The notes under the pieces: model-generated
What the model was told of the DNA's origin: nothing
Databases searched by the model: none
What the model saw: only the letters and a program-made list of their open reading frames with translations
Assembly: GCA_965201085.1 (NCBI GenBank)
Contig: CBDAVS010000015.1
Location: 310,001-374,000, forward strand
Reading direction: 5' to 3'
Length of the DNA stretch: 64,000 nucleotides
DNA from: JAPOUP01 sp965201085
GTDB taxonomy: Bacteria; Pseudomonadota; Alphaproteobacteria; Rhodobacterales; Rhodobacteraceae
Position numbers and translations under genes: made by a program
Part shown: piece by piece, positions 30,337 through 38,526 of the stretch
How the letters are laid out: every line of letters starts with the position of its first letter
Numbering within the stretch: position 1 is the stretch's first letter

Positions 30337-30647
30337 TGGCGGCCAAACTAAAGAAAGGTGATCGGGTCGTTGTCATCTCCGGCAAGGATCTGGGTGCCGA
30401 GGGACAGATCGTCAGCGTGAATCCCAAAGCGGGAAAGGCGGTAGTCGACGGCATCAATATCTCCGTGCGTCATGAAAAACAGACGCAGCGTAACCGGGGA
30501 GGGCGCGTTCCCAGGTCCATGCCCATCGACCTTTCAAATCTCGCCTATGTCGATGCCAACGGTAAACCGACCCGAATCGGCTTCCGGATGGAGGGGGACA
30601 GGAAAGTGCGCTATGCCAAGACTACGGGGGATGTGATCGATGCTTGA
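30336..30647 (+). CDS. rplX: 50S ribosomal protein L24 (operon copy)
   Basis: 103 residues with the KOW motif (KGDRVVVISGKDLGAEGQI) near the N-terminus. It helps start large-subunit assembly. Its last eight bases overlap rplE. A second, intact copy at 45391-45702 differs by one amino acid (Val to Met in RKVRYAKT). Confidence 0.97.
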   Translation: MAAKLKKGDRVVVISGKDLGAEGQIVSVNPKAGKAVVDGINISVRHEKQTQRNRGGRVPRSMPIDLSNLAYVDANGKPTRIGFRMEGDRKVRYAKTTGDVIDA

Positions 30648-31203
30648 CGCCGCAGGCTATGTCCCTCGCCTGAAAGCCGCGTATCGGGACCGTATCCGGG
30701 CGGCGATGAAGGACGGGTTCGGTTACAGCAATGACATGCAGATTCCCAAACTCGATAAGGTCGTTCTTAACATAGGCTGCGGGGCCGAAGCTGTGCGGGA
30801 CTCGAAGAAAGCCGGTTCGGCGCGCGATGATCTGACGGTGATCGCCGGCCAGAAGGCGGTTGTGAACCGCGCCAGAAAGTCGGTCGCGTCCTTCCGCGTT
30901 CGGGAGGGAATGCCGATCGGTGCGAAGGTCACCCTGCGCGGCGATCGCATGTACGATTTCCTTGACCGACTGATCACCATCGCCCTTCCACGCGTCAGGG
31001 ATTTTCGTGGGATAAGGAACGGCGCGTTTGACGGACGGGGTAATTTCGCCATGGGTCTGAAGGAACACATCGTGTTTCCCGAGATCGATTACGACAAGGT
31101 CGATGAGATCTGGGGTATGGACATCATCATCTGCACCACCGCGGAAACCGACGCGGAAGCCAAGGCGTTGCTGGGGCATTTCAACATGCCATTCAGCGGC
31201 TGA
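30640..31203 (+). CDS. rplE: 50S ribosomal protein L5
   Basis: 187 residues binding 5S rRNA and the P-site tRNA (NIGCGAEAVRDSKK, EHIVFPEIDYDKVDEIWGMDI). The gene contains TAACATA (30768-30774), the same 7-base target at which an ISNCY-like element interrupts the duplicate copy at 45829. Confidence 0.97.
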   Translation: MLDAAGYVPRLKAAYRDRIRAAMKDGFGYSNDMQIPKLDKVVLNIGCGAEAVRDSKKAGSARDDLTVIAGQKAVVNRARKSVASFRVREGMPIGAKVTLRGDRMYDFLDRLITIALPRVRDFRGIRNGAFDGRGNFAMGLKEHIVFPEIDYDKVDEIWGMDIIICTTAETDAEAKALLGHFNMPFSG

Positions 31204-31221
31204 GCCCGGGAGTTTATTCTT

Positions 31222-31527
31222 ATGGCAAAGAAAGCAATGGTCGAGCGCGAGCTGAAGCGTCAGAGACTGGTCGAGAAATACGCGGCCAGGAGAGCGGCGC
31301 TGAAGGAAATCGCCAATGACGGCGACCGCCCGATCGAGGAGCGTTTCAAGGCGCGGCTCAGGCTGGCGAAACTGCCGCGCAACTCCTCGCCCACGCGTCT
31401 TCATAACCGCTGCCAGCTGACGGGACGGCCCCATGGCTATTACCGGAAACTGAAGATCAGCCGGATCGCCTTGCGTGAACTGGGTTCGATGGGCCAGATT
31501 CCCGGCCTTGTGAAGTCAAGCTGGTAG
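31222..31527 (+). CDS. rpsN: 30S ribosomal protein S14, zinc-free type
   Basis: 101 residues, the long form without the four-cysteine zinc site, ending LHNRCQLTGRPHGYYRKLKISRIALRELG then PGLVKSSW. Standard for alphaproteobacteria. Confidence 0.96.
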   Translation: MAKKAMVERELKRQRLVEKYAARRAALKEIANDGDRPIEERFKARLRLAKLPRNSSPTRLHNRCQLTGRPHGYYRKLKISRIALRELGSMGQIPGLVKSSW

Positions 31528-31538
31528 GGAGGGCAGGT

Positions 31539-31931
31539 ATGAACGATCCTCTTGGCGACATGCTGACCCGCATCCGCAACGCGCAGATGCGACGAAAGTC
31601 CACGGTGCTGACACCGGCATCCAAGCTACGGGCCTGCGTGCTTGATGTACTGGCCGACGAGGGCTACATCCGTGGCTACGAGAGCGCCGCCGGCACCGAT
31701 GGCCATCCGGCCATCGAGATCAGCCTCAGGTATTTCGAAGGCGATCCCGCGATCAGGGAACTGAAGCGTGTCTCGAAGCCGGGGCGTCGAGTCTATAAGG
31801 GTGCAAAGGATCTCCCGGAGGTTCGTCAGGGTCTCGGCGTGTCGATCATCTCGACGCCGAAGGGAGTGATGTCGGATGCCAGTGCGCGCGCCGCCAATGT
31901 TGGTGGTGAAGTGCTGTGCACGGTGTTTTAG
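31539..31931 (+). CDS. rpsH: 30S ribosomal protein S8
   Basis: 130 residues (DPLGDMLTRIRNAQMRRKS), with the rRNA-binding C-terminal motif GVSIISTPKGVMSDASARA. In E. coli it represses the spc operon; I did not identify its mRNA site here. Confidence 0.96.
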   Translation: MNDPLGDMLTRIRNAQMRRKSTVLTPASKLRACVLDVLADEGYIRGYESAAGTDGHPAIEISLRYFEGDPAIRELKRVSKPGRRVYKGAKDLPEVRQGLGVSIISTPKGVMSDASARAANVGGEVLCTVF

Positions 31932-31941
31932 GGAGAGGCTC

Positions 31942-32475
31942 ATGTCTCGGATTGGCCGTATTCCGGTAGAATTGCCCACAGGGGTCACGGCGACCATCTC
32001 CGGTCGGACCGTCGAGGTGAAGGGGCCAAAAGGCGTCCGCAGCTTCACGGCGACCGACGATGTCGCGATAGCGGTTGAAGGCAATGCCATCAATGTCGTG
32101 CCCCGTGGACAGTCCAAGCGCGTACGTCAGCAATGGGGTATGTCCCGCACGCAGATCGCGAACTGCGTCAAGGGCGTCACCCATGGGTTCAGGAAAGAGC
32201 TTGAGATCAGCGGGGTTGGCTATCGCGCCATGCTGCAGAACGACAGGCTTATTCTCAATCTGGGCCTGTCCCATGATGTGACCTTTGACGTGCCCGCAGG
32301 CATTACGGTGACCTGTCCCAGACAGACCGAAATCGTTGTCGAGGGCATAGATCAGCAACAGGTTGGCGAGGTTGCGGCGCAGATCCGCAAATGGCGCAGA
32401 CCGGAGCCATACAAAGGCAAGGGCATTAGATACAAGGGTGAGTATATCTTCCACAAGGAAGGTAAGAAGAAGTAG
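31942..32475 (+). CDS. rplF: 50S ribosomal protein L6
   Basis: 177 residues from ATG 31942 (MSRIGRIPVELPTGVTATI), with GGGAGAGG upstream. Both duplicated alpha-beta domains are present and the C-terminal EPYKGKGIRYKGEYIFHKEGKKK tail is normal. Confidence 0.97.
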   Translation: MSRIGRIPVELPTGVTATISGRTVEVKGPKGVRSFTATDDVAIAVEGNAINVVPRGQSKRVRQQWGMSRTQIANCVKGVTHGFRKELEISGVGYRAMLQNDRLILNLGLSHDVTFDVPAGITVTCPRQTEIVVEGIDQQQVGEVAAQIRKWRRPEPYKGKGIRYKGEYIFHKEGKKK

Positions 32476-32486
32476 GGATCCGCGAC

Positions 32487-32846
32487 ATGGCAAACAGCAA
32501 ACGGGATCTGTTCATCAAGCGTCGCCGGCGCGTGAGAAACAGATTGCGAAAGGTGAATACGGGTCGACCGCGCCTTACCGTTCATCGCTCGAACAGGAAT
32601 ATCAGCGCCCAGTTGATCGACGACGCAAGGGGGGTTACGCTGGCGAGCGCCTCCTCGCTTGAGAGAGTTCTCGAACTCACGAGCGGAAGCGGTGTCGCGG
32701 CCGCGGCGAAGGTCGGGGCCGCGCTAGCGGAGCGCGCCACTGCGGCAGGGATTACGGACGCCTGTTTCGACCGGGGCGGTTATCTGTTTCACGGAAGGGT
32801 CAAGGCTCTGGCCGATGCGGCCCGTGAGGGTGGTCTGAATGTCTGA
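32487..32846 (+). CDS. rplR: 50S ribosomal protein L18
   Basis: 119 residues. Basic N-terminus (KRRRRVRNRLRKVNTGRPRL) for 5S rRNA, then a core ending FDRGGYLFHGRVKALADAAREGGLNV. Confidence 0.96.
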   Translation: MANSKRDLFIKRRRRVRNRLRKVNTGRPRLTVHRSNRNISAQLIDDARGVTLASASSLERVLELTSGSGVAAAAKVGAALAERATAAGITDACFDRGGYLFHGRVKALADAAREGGLNV

Positions 32847-32923
32847 GCGCTTGGCGGGCCTCCGCCGTTCCGGTCTGGATTGGACGAGTCGGCGCCACGC
32901 GCCCAACGATGAAGGAAAGCCTT

Positions 32924-33526
32924 ATGGCAGAACGTGAAAGACGCCGGGGGGGGCGCCGGGATCGGGATGACACACCCGAATTCGCTGACCGCCTTGTTGC
33001 GATAAACCGCGTGTCGAAGACGGTGAAGGGAGGCAAACGCTTCGGCTTCGCCGCCCTTGTCGTGGTCGGTGACCAGAAGGGACGGGTTGGTTATGGCAAG
33101 GGTAAGGCCAAGGAGGTGCCTGAAGCGATCCGAAAGGCGACCGAGCAGGCCAAACGTCAGATGATCCGGGTGCCCCTGCGCGAAGGCAGGACGCTCCATC
33201 ATGACATATCGGGCCGTCATGGCGCTGGAAAAGTGGTGATGCGAACCGCACCCGCGGGAACCGGGATCATCGCCGGTGGTCCGATGCGGGCCGTGTTCGA
33301 AATGCTTGGAGTACAGGATGTGGTCGCCAAGTCGGTCGGATCCCAAAATCCCTATAACATGGTTCGTGCCACCATGGACGGGCTGCGCAAGGAATCGAGC
33401 CCTCGTATGGTTGCCGCCCGAAGGGGCAAGAAGGTCTCCGACATTCAGCCGAGACGGGACGAGGGACAGGTCAGGGCGTCCATCCGGGCTGAGGTTGGCG
33501 ATGCGCCGGTGTCCGCCGAGGCTTGA
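32924..33526 (+). CDS. rpsE: 30S ribosomal protein S5
   Basis: 200 residues from ATG 32924 (MAERERRRGGRRDRDD), preceded by AAGGAAAG; an upstream in-frame ATG at 32909 would add five residues. The double-stranded-RNA-binding fold includes VGYGKGKAKEVPEAIRKA, and the spectinomycin-site loop is normal. Confidence 0.96.
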   Translation: MAERERRRGGRRDRDDTPEFADRLVAINRVSKTVKGGKRFGFAALVVVGDQKGRVGYGKGKAKEVPEAIRKATEQAKRQMIRVPLREGRTLHHDISGRHGAGKVVMRTAPAGTGIIAGGPMRAVFEMLGVQDVVAKSVGSQNPYNMVRATMDGLRKESSPRMVAARRGKKVSDIQPRRDEGQVRASIRAEVGDAPVSAEA

Positions 33527-33537
33527 GGAGAGGGAAG

Positions 33538-33729
33538 ATGGCTGGAAAGACTATCGTCGTGAAGCAGATCGGCTCTCCGATCCGCCGTCCCGCCAAGCAG
33601 CGCCAGACGCTGGTGGGATTGGGACTGAACAGGATGCACCGAATCCGGGAGCTTGAAGATACGCCGGCGGTGCGCGGGATGGTCGCGAAAATCCCTCACC
33701 TCGTTGAGATTGTCGATGAGCGCGGCTGA
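33538..33729 (+). CDS. rpmD: 50S ribosomal protein L30
   Basis: 63 residues from ATG 33538 (MAGKTIVVKQIGSPIRRP), with GAGGAGAGG upstream. It ends PHLVEIVDERG. A 168-base gap follows, which is unusual between rpmD and rplO. Confidence 0.95.
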   Translation: MAGKTIVVKQIGSPIRRPAKQRQTLVGLGLNRMHRIRELEDTPAVRGMVAKIPHLVEIVDERG

Positions 33730-33901
33730 TGGAAAGAGACCGTTAGCGGAGCGCCGGGGTCTGGATTATCGGATCGGTTCGCGGCTTGCGGAAGAAACTC
33801 GGGCCGGTGATAGGGCTGGCCAGTTGACGCGATTGGGTCTGAAAGCCGGCGGTCGCCCAAAACGCCTGCGGGGCGGTTTCCGGCTGGGAGATGTGAGATG
33901 A
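33717..33901 (+). CDS. Possible small basic protein between rpmD and rplO (uncertain)
   Basis: An open frame of 61 codons starts at an ATG inside the rpmD end (ATGAGCGCGGCTGATGG) and stops at the start of rplO. It is rich in Arg, Gly and Leu (LAERRGLDYRIGSRLAEETRAG). No family was recognised and there is no strong ribosome site. It fills exactly the gap between two ribosomal genes, but in a GC-rich genome a chance open frame of this size is common. Confidence 0.2.
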
Positions 33902-34371
33902 GACTGCATGAACTTAGGGACAATCCCGGCGCTACCAAAAAAGCCAAGCGCGTCGGTCGCGGTTCCGGCTCGGGAAAGGGAAAGACGGCTGGACGTGGTA
34001 TGAATGGCCAGAAATCCCGATCCGGCGTCGCCATCAACGGTTTTGAAGGTGGTCAGATGCCGCTTTACCAGCGCCTTCCCAAGCGCGGTTTCAACAAGCC
34101 CAACCGAAACAGATACGCGGTGATCAATCTTGGCATTCTGCAGAAGTTCATCGATGCCGAGAAGATTGGAACCGAAGAGGCCATCACCGAGGACGTTCTG
34201 GTCAGGAGCGGTCTTGTTCGCCGTCGGTTCGATGGGGTTCGGGTTCTCGCGAAGGGTGAATTCTCGTCCAGGGTCGATTTGCGCGTGACGGGTGCCAGTG
34301 CGGCGGCGAAGCGGGCTGTCGAGGAGGCTGGAGGGTCGCTGACGGTTACGGCCGGACCCGCCGTGGACTGA
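33898..34371 (+). CDS. rplO: 50S ribosomal protein L15
   Basis: 157 residues. The glycine-rich N-terminal extension (KRVGRGSGSGKGKTAGRGMNGQKSR) and GGQMPLYQRLPKRGF are typical. Followed after 99 bases by secY. Confidence 0.97.
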   Translation: MRLHELRDNPGATKKAKRVGRGSGSGKGKTAGRGMNGQKSRSGVAINGFEGGQMPLYQRLPKRGFNKPNRNRYAVINLGILQKFIDAEKIGTEEAITEDVLVRSGLVRRRFDGVRVLAKGEFSSRVDLRVTGASAAAKRAVEEAGGSLTVTAGPAVD

Positions 34372-34380
34372 GAGGTTGTC

Positions 34381-34398
34381 GGCAGCCGTTTCGCTGCC
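34381..34398 (+). promoter_or_regulatory. Hairpin between rplO and secY
   Basis: GGCAGC (34381-34386) pairs with GCTGCC (34393-34398) around CGTTTC. No T-run follows; it may lower or time secY expression relative to the ribosomal genes. Confidence 0.3.
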
Positions 34399-34470
34399 TA
34401 CATAGGAAAGGTTTTCCACGCTCCGCCTTGGGAAGCCCGAGGGCGGCGCCCGAATTGGAAGGGCCAGTGA

Positions 34471-35829
34471 ATGGCATCCGCAGCGGAGCAAATGGCCGCT
34501 AACCTGAATTGGGGGGTCTTTGGAAAGGCCACCGAACTCAGACAGCGCATATTTTTCACCCTTGGTCTTCTCATCGTTTACCGCATCGGAACATATATTC
34601 CGGTTCCGGGGATCGACGCGGACGCATTGCGTGAGTTCATGGACCAGGCCGCGACAGGGCTTGGCGGAGTTCTCAATATGTTTACCGGCGGTGCGATCTC
34701 CCGCATGGGCATCTTCGCGCTGGGTATCATGCCGTATATATCGGCTGCGATCATCGTACAGCTTCTTACGGCGATGGTTCCGCAGCTCGAGCAACTCAAA
34801 AAGGAAGGCGAGAGGGGTCGCAAGAAGATCAACCAATACACCCGCTACGGAACGGTTTTCCTTTCGACGTTTCAGGCGTATGGGTTGGCGGTCTCGCTTG
34901 AGGCGGGTGATCTCGCCACCGATCCGGGTTGGTATTTCCGGGCTGCCACCGTGATTACGCTGGTGGGTGGAACCATGTTCCTGATGTGGCTTGGCGAGCA
35001 GATCACCGCCCGCGGCATCGGAAACGGCATCTCACTGATTATTTTCGTTGGAATTATCGCCGAGGTTCCGGCCGCGCTCGCGCAGTTTTTCGCGTCCGGT
35101 CGATCCGGTGCGCTGAGCCCCGCCGTTATCGTCGGTGTCATCCTGATGGTGGTGGCGGTGATCGGATTCGTTGTCTTCATGGAGCGATCTTTAAGGAAGA
35201 TCAGCATCCAGTATCCGCGTCGCCAGGCGGGGATGAAGATGTATGAGGGTGGAACCAGCCATCTTCCGATCAAGGTCAATCCGGCAGGGGTCATCCCGGC
35301 GATTTTCGCCAGTTCGCTGCTTTTGCTTCCGGTCACGGTCTCGACTTTCAGCGAAGCCCAGTCTGGACCTGTCATGTCCACGATTCTCGCTTATTTCGGC
35401 CCGGGCCAACCGCTGTATCTGGCGTTTTTCACCGTCATGATCGTGTTTTTCACGTTCTTCTACACGTTCAACGTCAGTTTCAAGACCGAGGATGTGGCTG
35501 AGAACCTGAAGAACCAGAACGGCTTCATTCCCGGCATCCGGCCGGGCAAGCGTACGGAAGAGTATCTTGACCACGTCGTCACCCGGATTCTGGTGCTTGG
35601 TTCGGCCTATCTCGCCGCCGTCTGCCTGTTGCCGGAGATCCTGCGCAGCCAGTTGGCGATTCCGTTCTATTTCGGTGGAACATCGGTGCTGATCGTCGTC
35701 TCGGTTACGATGGATACGATCCAGCAGGTGCAGAGCCATCTTCTGGCTCATCAATATGAGGGCCTGATCGAAAAGTCCCAGCTTCGTGGCAAGCGCCGTT
35801 CGCGCACGCGGTCCCCCGTCAGGCGTTAG
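34471..35829 (+). CDS. secY: Protein translocase subunit SecY
   Basis: 452 residues with ten membrane helices, the channel of the Sec translocon. The N-terminal plug region (YIPVPGIDADALREFMDQ), QYTRYGT in the second cytoplasmic loop and the TEDVAENLKNQNGFIPGIRPG loop are all as expected. Located between rplO and adk as usual. Confidence 0.97.
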   Translation: MASAAEQMAANLNWGVFGKATELRQRIFFTLGLLIVYRIGTYIPVPGIDADALREFMDQAATGLGGVLNMFTGGAISRMGIFALGIMPYISAAIIVQLLTAMVPQLEQLKKEGERGRKKINQYTRYGTVFLSTFQAYGLAVSLEAGDLATDPGWYFRAATVITLVGGTMFLMWLGEQITARGIGNGISLIIFVGIIAEVPAALAQFFASGRSGALSPAVIVGVILMVVAVIGFVVFMERSLRKISIQYPRRQAGMKMYEGGTSHLPIKVNPAGVIPAIFASSLLLLPVTVSTFSEAQSGPVMSTILAYFGPGQPLYLAFFTVMIVFFTFFYTFNVSFKTEDVAENLKNQNGFIPGIRPGKRTEEYLDHVVTRILVLGSAYLAAVCLLPEILRSQLAIPFYFGGTSVLIVVSVTMDTIQQVQSHLLAHQYEGLIEKSQLRGKRRSRTRSPVRR

Positions 35830-35878
35830 CGGTACTTCGAATCAGCGAGATCAACATTTTTGAACCGGTAATGAAGAT

Positions 35879-36532
35879 ATGTCGCCCATGAACATCATAG
35901 TGCTTGGTCCACCGGGTGCCGGTAAGGGAACTCAGGCGCGGATCCTGGTGGAGGAGCGCAGGATGGCCCAGCTGTCGACCGGCGACATGCTGCGCGAGGC
36001 CCGCAGCAGCGGTTCGACGATGGGAAGGAAGGTCGCCGAGGTGATGGACCGCGGAGATCTGGTCACTGACGAAATCGTAATCGGCCTCATTCGGGAAAGA
36101 CTGGAGATCCGTGACAGCCTGGGCGGATACATCTTCGACGGCTTCCCGCGGACGCTTGCGCAGGCTGACGCGCTTGGAGATCTGCTTGACGAAATCGGCG
36201 TTCGCCTCGATGCAGTAATCGAGATGCGGGTCGATGACGATGCGCTTGTGGCTCGTATAACCGCCCGTTCGACCTGCGGTGGCTGCGGTGAGGTCTATAA
36301 CGACATAACGAAACCGATTCCGGCGGATGGCAGGTGCAGTGTCTGCGGTGGGACGGACCTTCGACGTCGAACCGATGACAACGAGGAGAGCCTGAGAACC
36401 CGTTTGATGGCCTATTACAGGCAAACGTCGCCGCTGATTGGATATTATCATGCCAAAGGTGCGCTGAAGTCTGTCAACGGATTGGATGAGATCGATGCCG
36501 TGGCCGAAGAGATCCGATTGACTCTGGCCTGA
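35879..36532 (+). CDS. adk: Adenylate kinase, zinc-type LID
   Basis: 217 residues. P-loop GPPGAGKGTQ (near residues 10-19), the AMP site FDGFPRT, and a long LID domain carrying two CxxC pairs (CGGCGEVY and CSVCGG), which normally hold structural zinc. Last gene of the spc series. rpsM, its usual neighbour, now lies 10.7 kb away. Confidence 0.96.
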   Translation: MSPMNIIVLGPPGAGKGTQARILVEERRMAQLSTGDMLREARSSGSTMGRKVAEVMDRGDLVTDEIVIGLIRERLEIRDSLGGYIFDGFPRTLAQADALGDLLDEIGVRLDAVIEMRVDDDALVARITARSTCGGCGEVYNDITKPIPADGRCSVCGGTDLRRRTDDNEESLRTRLMAYYRQTSPLIGYYHAKGALKSVNGLDEIDAVAEEIRLTLA

Positions 36533-36540
36533 GTGAGAAG

Positions 36541-36840
36541 TTCCGTTTCGGCCTGAAGTGCAACACCGTTGGCGGTGGCGTCCGGCGAATCGGTCGGATA
36601 GCGGCGACAATCCCGATATGATCAATGGGAAAGTGTCATGCGCGAAAGCTACCGCTTTCTGACTTTGTACGAAGATAGATGCCGGATATACGCGACGGGG
36701 AAAAGCGGGCTTTCGAACGGGGCCATCGCGCGACAGTTGGGCCGTGACCGGACCGCCATCCACCGGGAGATACGGTGCAACGGCGATGGGCGGAGTGAGC
36801 CGCTCCTCCGCCACGGCCTGTGCGGAACGCGAAGGATGTA
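36541..36840 (+). mobile_element. IS30-family remnant (left end and N-terminal transposase part)
   Basis: Just after adk comes CTGAAGTGCAACACCGTTG, matching the left inverted repeat of the IS30 copies at 42337 and 43747, then the start of a transposase (MRESYRFLTLYEDRCRIYATGKSGLSNGAIARQLGRDRTAIHREI), the helix-turn-helix part of an IS30 protein. Similarity ends near 36795 and a stop follows. It is more diverged than the two downstream copies. It marks one border of the accessory block. Confidence 0.65.
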
Positions 36841-37097
36841 CTGACGGGGTGCGCTCGTGTGGCTTGCCTCGGCCCCGACCGGCCCCACCGAGGACCGCGG
36901 AGTGCTTCGGAGTGGCGGCCGCCATCGATCGGCGCGATAACACCCCGGCCCTTCGGGAAGTGGAGGAAAGGGAACTTGTCCGGTTCACCACCGTCAGTAC
37001 CTGGCCGACATGTCTGCAAGGCCAGAAACTCCAGCACCTTCATAACGCTGCGCTTCCTGCGAAGGAACCGGCTACGGTTCGTCAGCGGCGATCCGGA
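36841..37097. other. Degenerate stretch between the IS30 remnant and the FAD-enzyme gene
   Basis: No supported gene on either strand; open frames are short and resemble no family I know. Probably residue of deleted insertion sequence or the downstream end of the minus-strand operon. Confidence 0.4.
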
Positions 37098-38459
37098 TCA
37101 CGCGGATTTCGATAGGTGGTCGGCGGCCTCGCCAGCGGCGGCCTCGCCGGCGGCGAGAGCTCCATTCATGGACGGCATCCGCATATAGTCCCCGGCAAGA
37201 AACAGGTTGGAGACGCCAATGTCCTTGTGGTCACGTAGGCGCGCCATCGTTCGCAACATGCCGGGTGGCCCGGTGCAGACGGCCTCCCGCCAACGATACA
37301 CGCGGGTAAACACTCCCTCGTCATCGGCCGGAAGACAGGCACCCGGTGGCGCCTTGCGACGCGCATCGGCAAGAAGTCGGCCTTTGATCTCGTCGTCATC
37401 CAGCGGAAAGAGTTCCTCGGCCCGGTTGCGGCCAACGAGCAGGTCGAGCAGACTCTTGCCCGGTGGCGCACAGTGGGGCAGGGTGATCGATCGATCCACC
37501 AGAAGTGGTGTCTCGTCTTCAGGGTATAGGACCGCCTGCCAGCCAGGAGGAAGAGGCGGTTGGTCGAGCCCGATAACGACACGGCACCCGCGCGAATATC
37601 TCACCGAGGACAGCGCCTGCCGAACCGGCTCCGGTAACTGGGGGATAATGTCGAGGGCTATTGTGCCTGTCGTAGCGCAGATGACCGCATTCGCCTCGAT
37701 AACGCCGTCATCAACCACCACGCCGGTGACTGCCCCGTCCTCGATATTCACGCGCCTGACCGGGGTCGACAGGCGAATGTCGGCGTTACAATTGGCGGCA
37801 AGCGCATGGCTCAACTCTCCGGCCCCCCGTTCCGGAACGGTCAGACTGGGTCCCTGCATAATGATCTGGGCAAAATAGGTCATGGCATAGGCGGAGCCCA
37901 TCTGCTCCAGATCGCACATCGTCATCTGAAGGAAGCCGCCAAGCGCAACCATTAGGTCGTCGCTCGCGCCCAGTTTCTTCAGGTGATCGACGATGCTATC
38001 GTCATTGTCGATCTCATGGACGCGCGAATCGCTTGCAAAGGTGAGCTGTTGGGGATGGGCCCGGACCATCCGGACAAGTCTGTTGAGGGTCAGCATCGAC
38101 CGTGGAGATAAAAGTCCCAAGGCAAAGAGAGCCGGCAGGTTCATCAGCGATGCAAGGGGTGACACGGGTGGTCTCACCCGGATGAACCGGCCTCTCCTGT
38201 ACCAGACAAGGTTGGCACGCCACGGGATGAGCTTCAGTCCCAACTCGCCGCACAGGCGATTCGCAACGTCATGCGACGGAGTCAGGAAATCCGCGCCCTC
38301 GTCAATGCTGAAGCCCTCCACCCTGTCGCCTCCCAAGCGTCCGCCCAGCCGGTCGGTCGCCTCGAGAACGATAGGTCTGAATCCGCGTTTCCCGAGAGTA
38401 TAGGCAGCGGCGAGTCCGGAAGTCCCACCGCCCACGATCACGACATTTCTTGCGGCCAT
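37098..38459 (-). CDS. FAD-dependent amine-oxidase/desaturase-like oxidoreductase
   Basis: 453 residues from the ATG at 38459, which follows GGAGGAACGG. N-terminal Rossmann motif VVIVGGGTSGLAAAYTLGKRG and a second FAD contact LEATDRLGGR. The C-terminal FAD-binding stretch NLFLAGDYMRMPSMNGALAAGE is characteristic of the HemY / phytoene-desaturase / monoamine-oxidase superfamily. The substrate cannot be told from sequence; a lipophilic substrate is likely by family. Last gene of a three-gene operon, 67 bases after the RND transporter gene. Confidence 0.85.
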   Translation of the reverse strand: MAARNVVIVGGGTSGLAAAYTLGKRGFRPIVLEATDRLGGRLGGDRVEGFSIDEGADFLTPSHDVANRLCGELGLKLIPWRANLVWYRRGRFIRVRPPVSPLASLMNLPALFALGLLSPRSMLTLNRLVRMVRAHPQQLTFASDSRVHEIDNDDSIVDHLKKLGASDDLMVALGGFLQMTMCDLEQMGSAYAMTYFAQIIMQGPSLTVPERGAGELSHALAANCNADIRLSTPVRRVNIEDGAVTGVVVDDGVIEANAVICATTGTIALDIIPQLPEPVRQALSSVRYSRGCRVVIGLDQPPLPPGWQAVLYPEDETPLLVDRSITLPHCAPPGKSLLDLLVGRNRAEELFPLDDDEIKGRLLADARRKAPPGACLPADDEGVFTRVYRWREAVCTGPPGMLRTMARLRDHKDIGVSNLFLAGDYMRMPSMNGALAAGEAAAGEAADHLSKSA

Positions 38460-38526
38460 TCCGTTCCTCCAGTCAGATGGAAAACGCGGATGTTCCATCA
38501 GGTTTCCGTAACACGCGCATGCCGGT

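Noticed and set aside
35819..36991. 390-codon minus-strand frame over adk and the IS30 remnant
   Set aside because: Antisense of adk; its upstream part mirrors the IS30 inverted repeat and it has no coherent domain.
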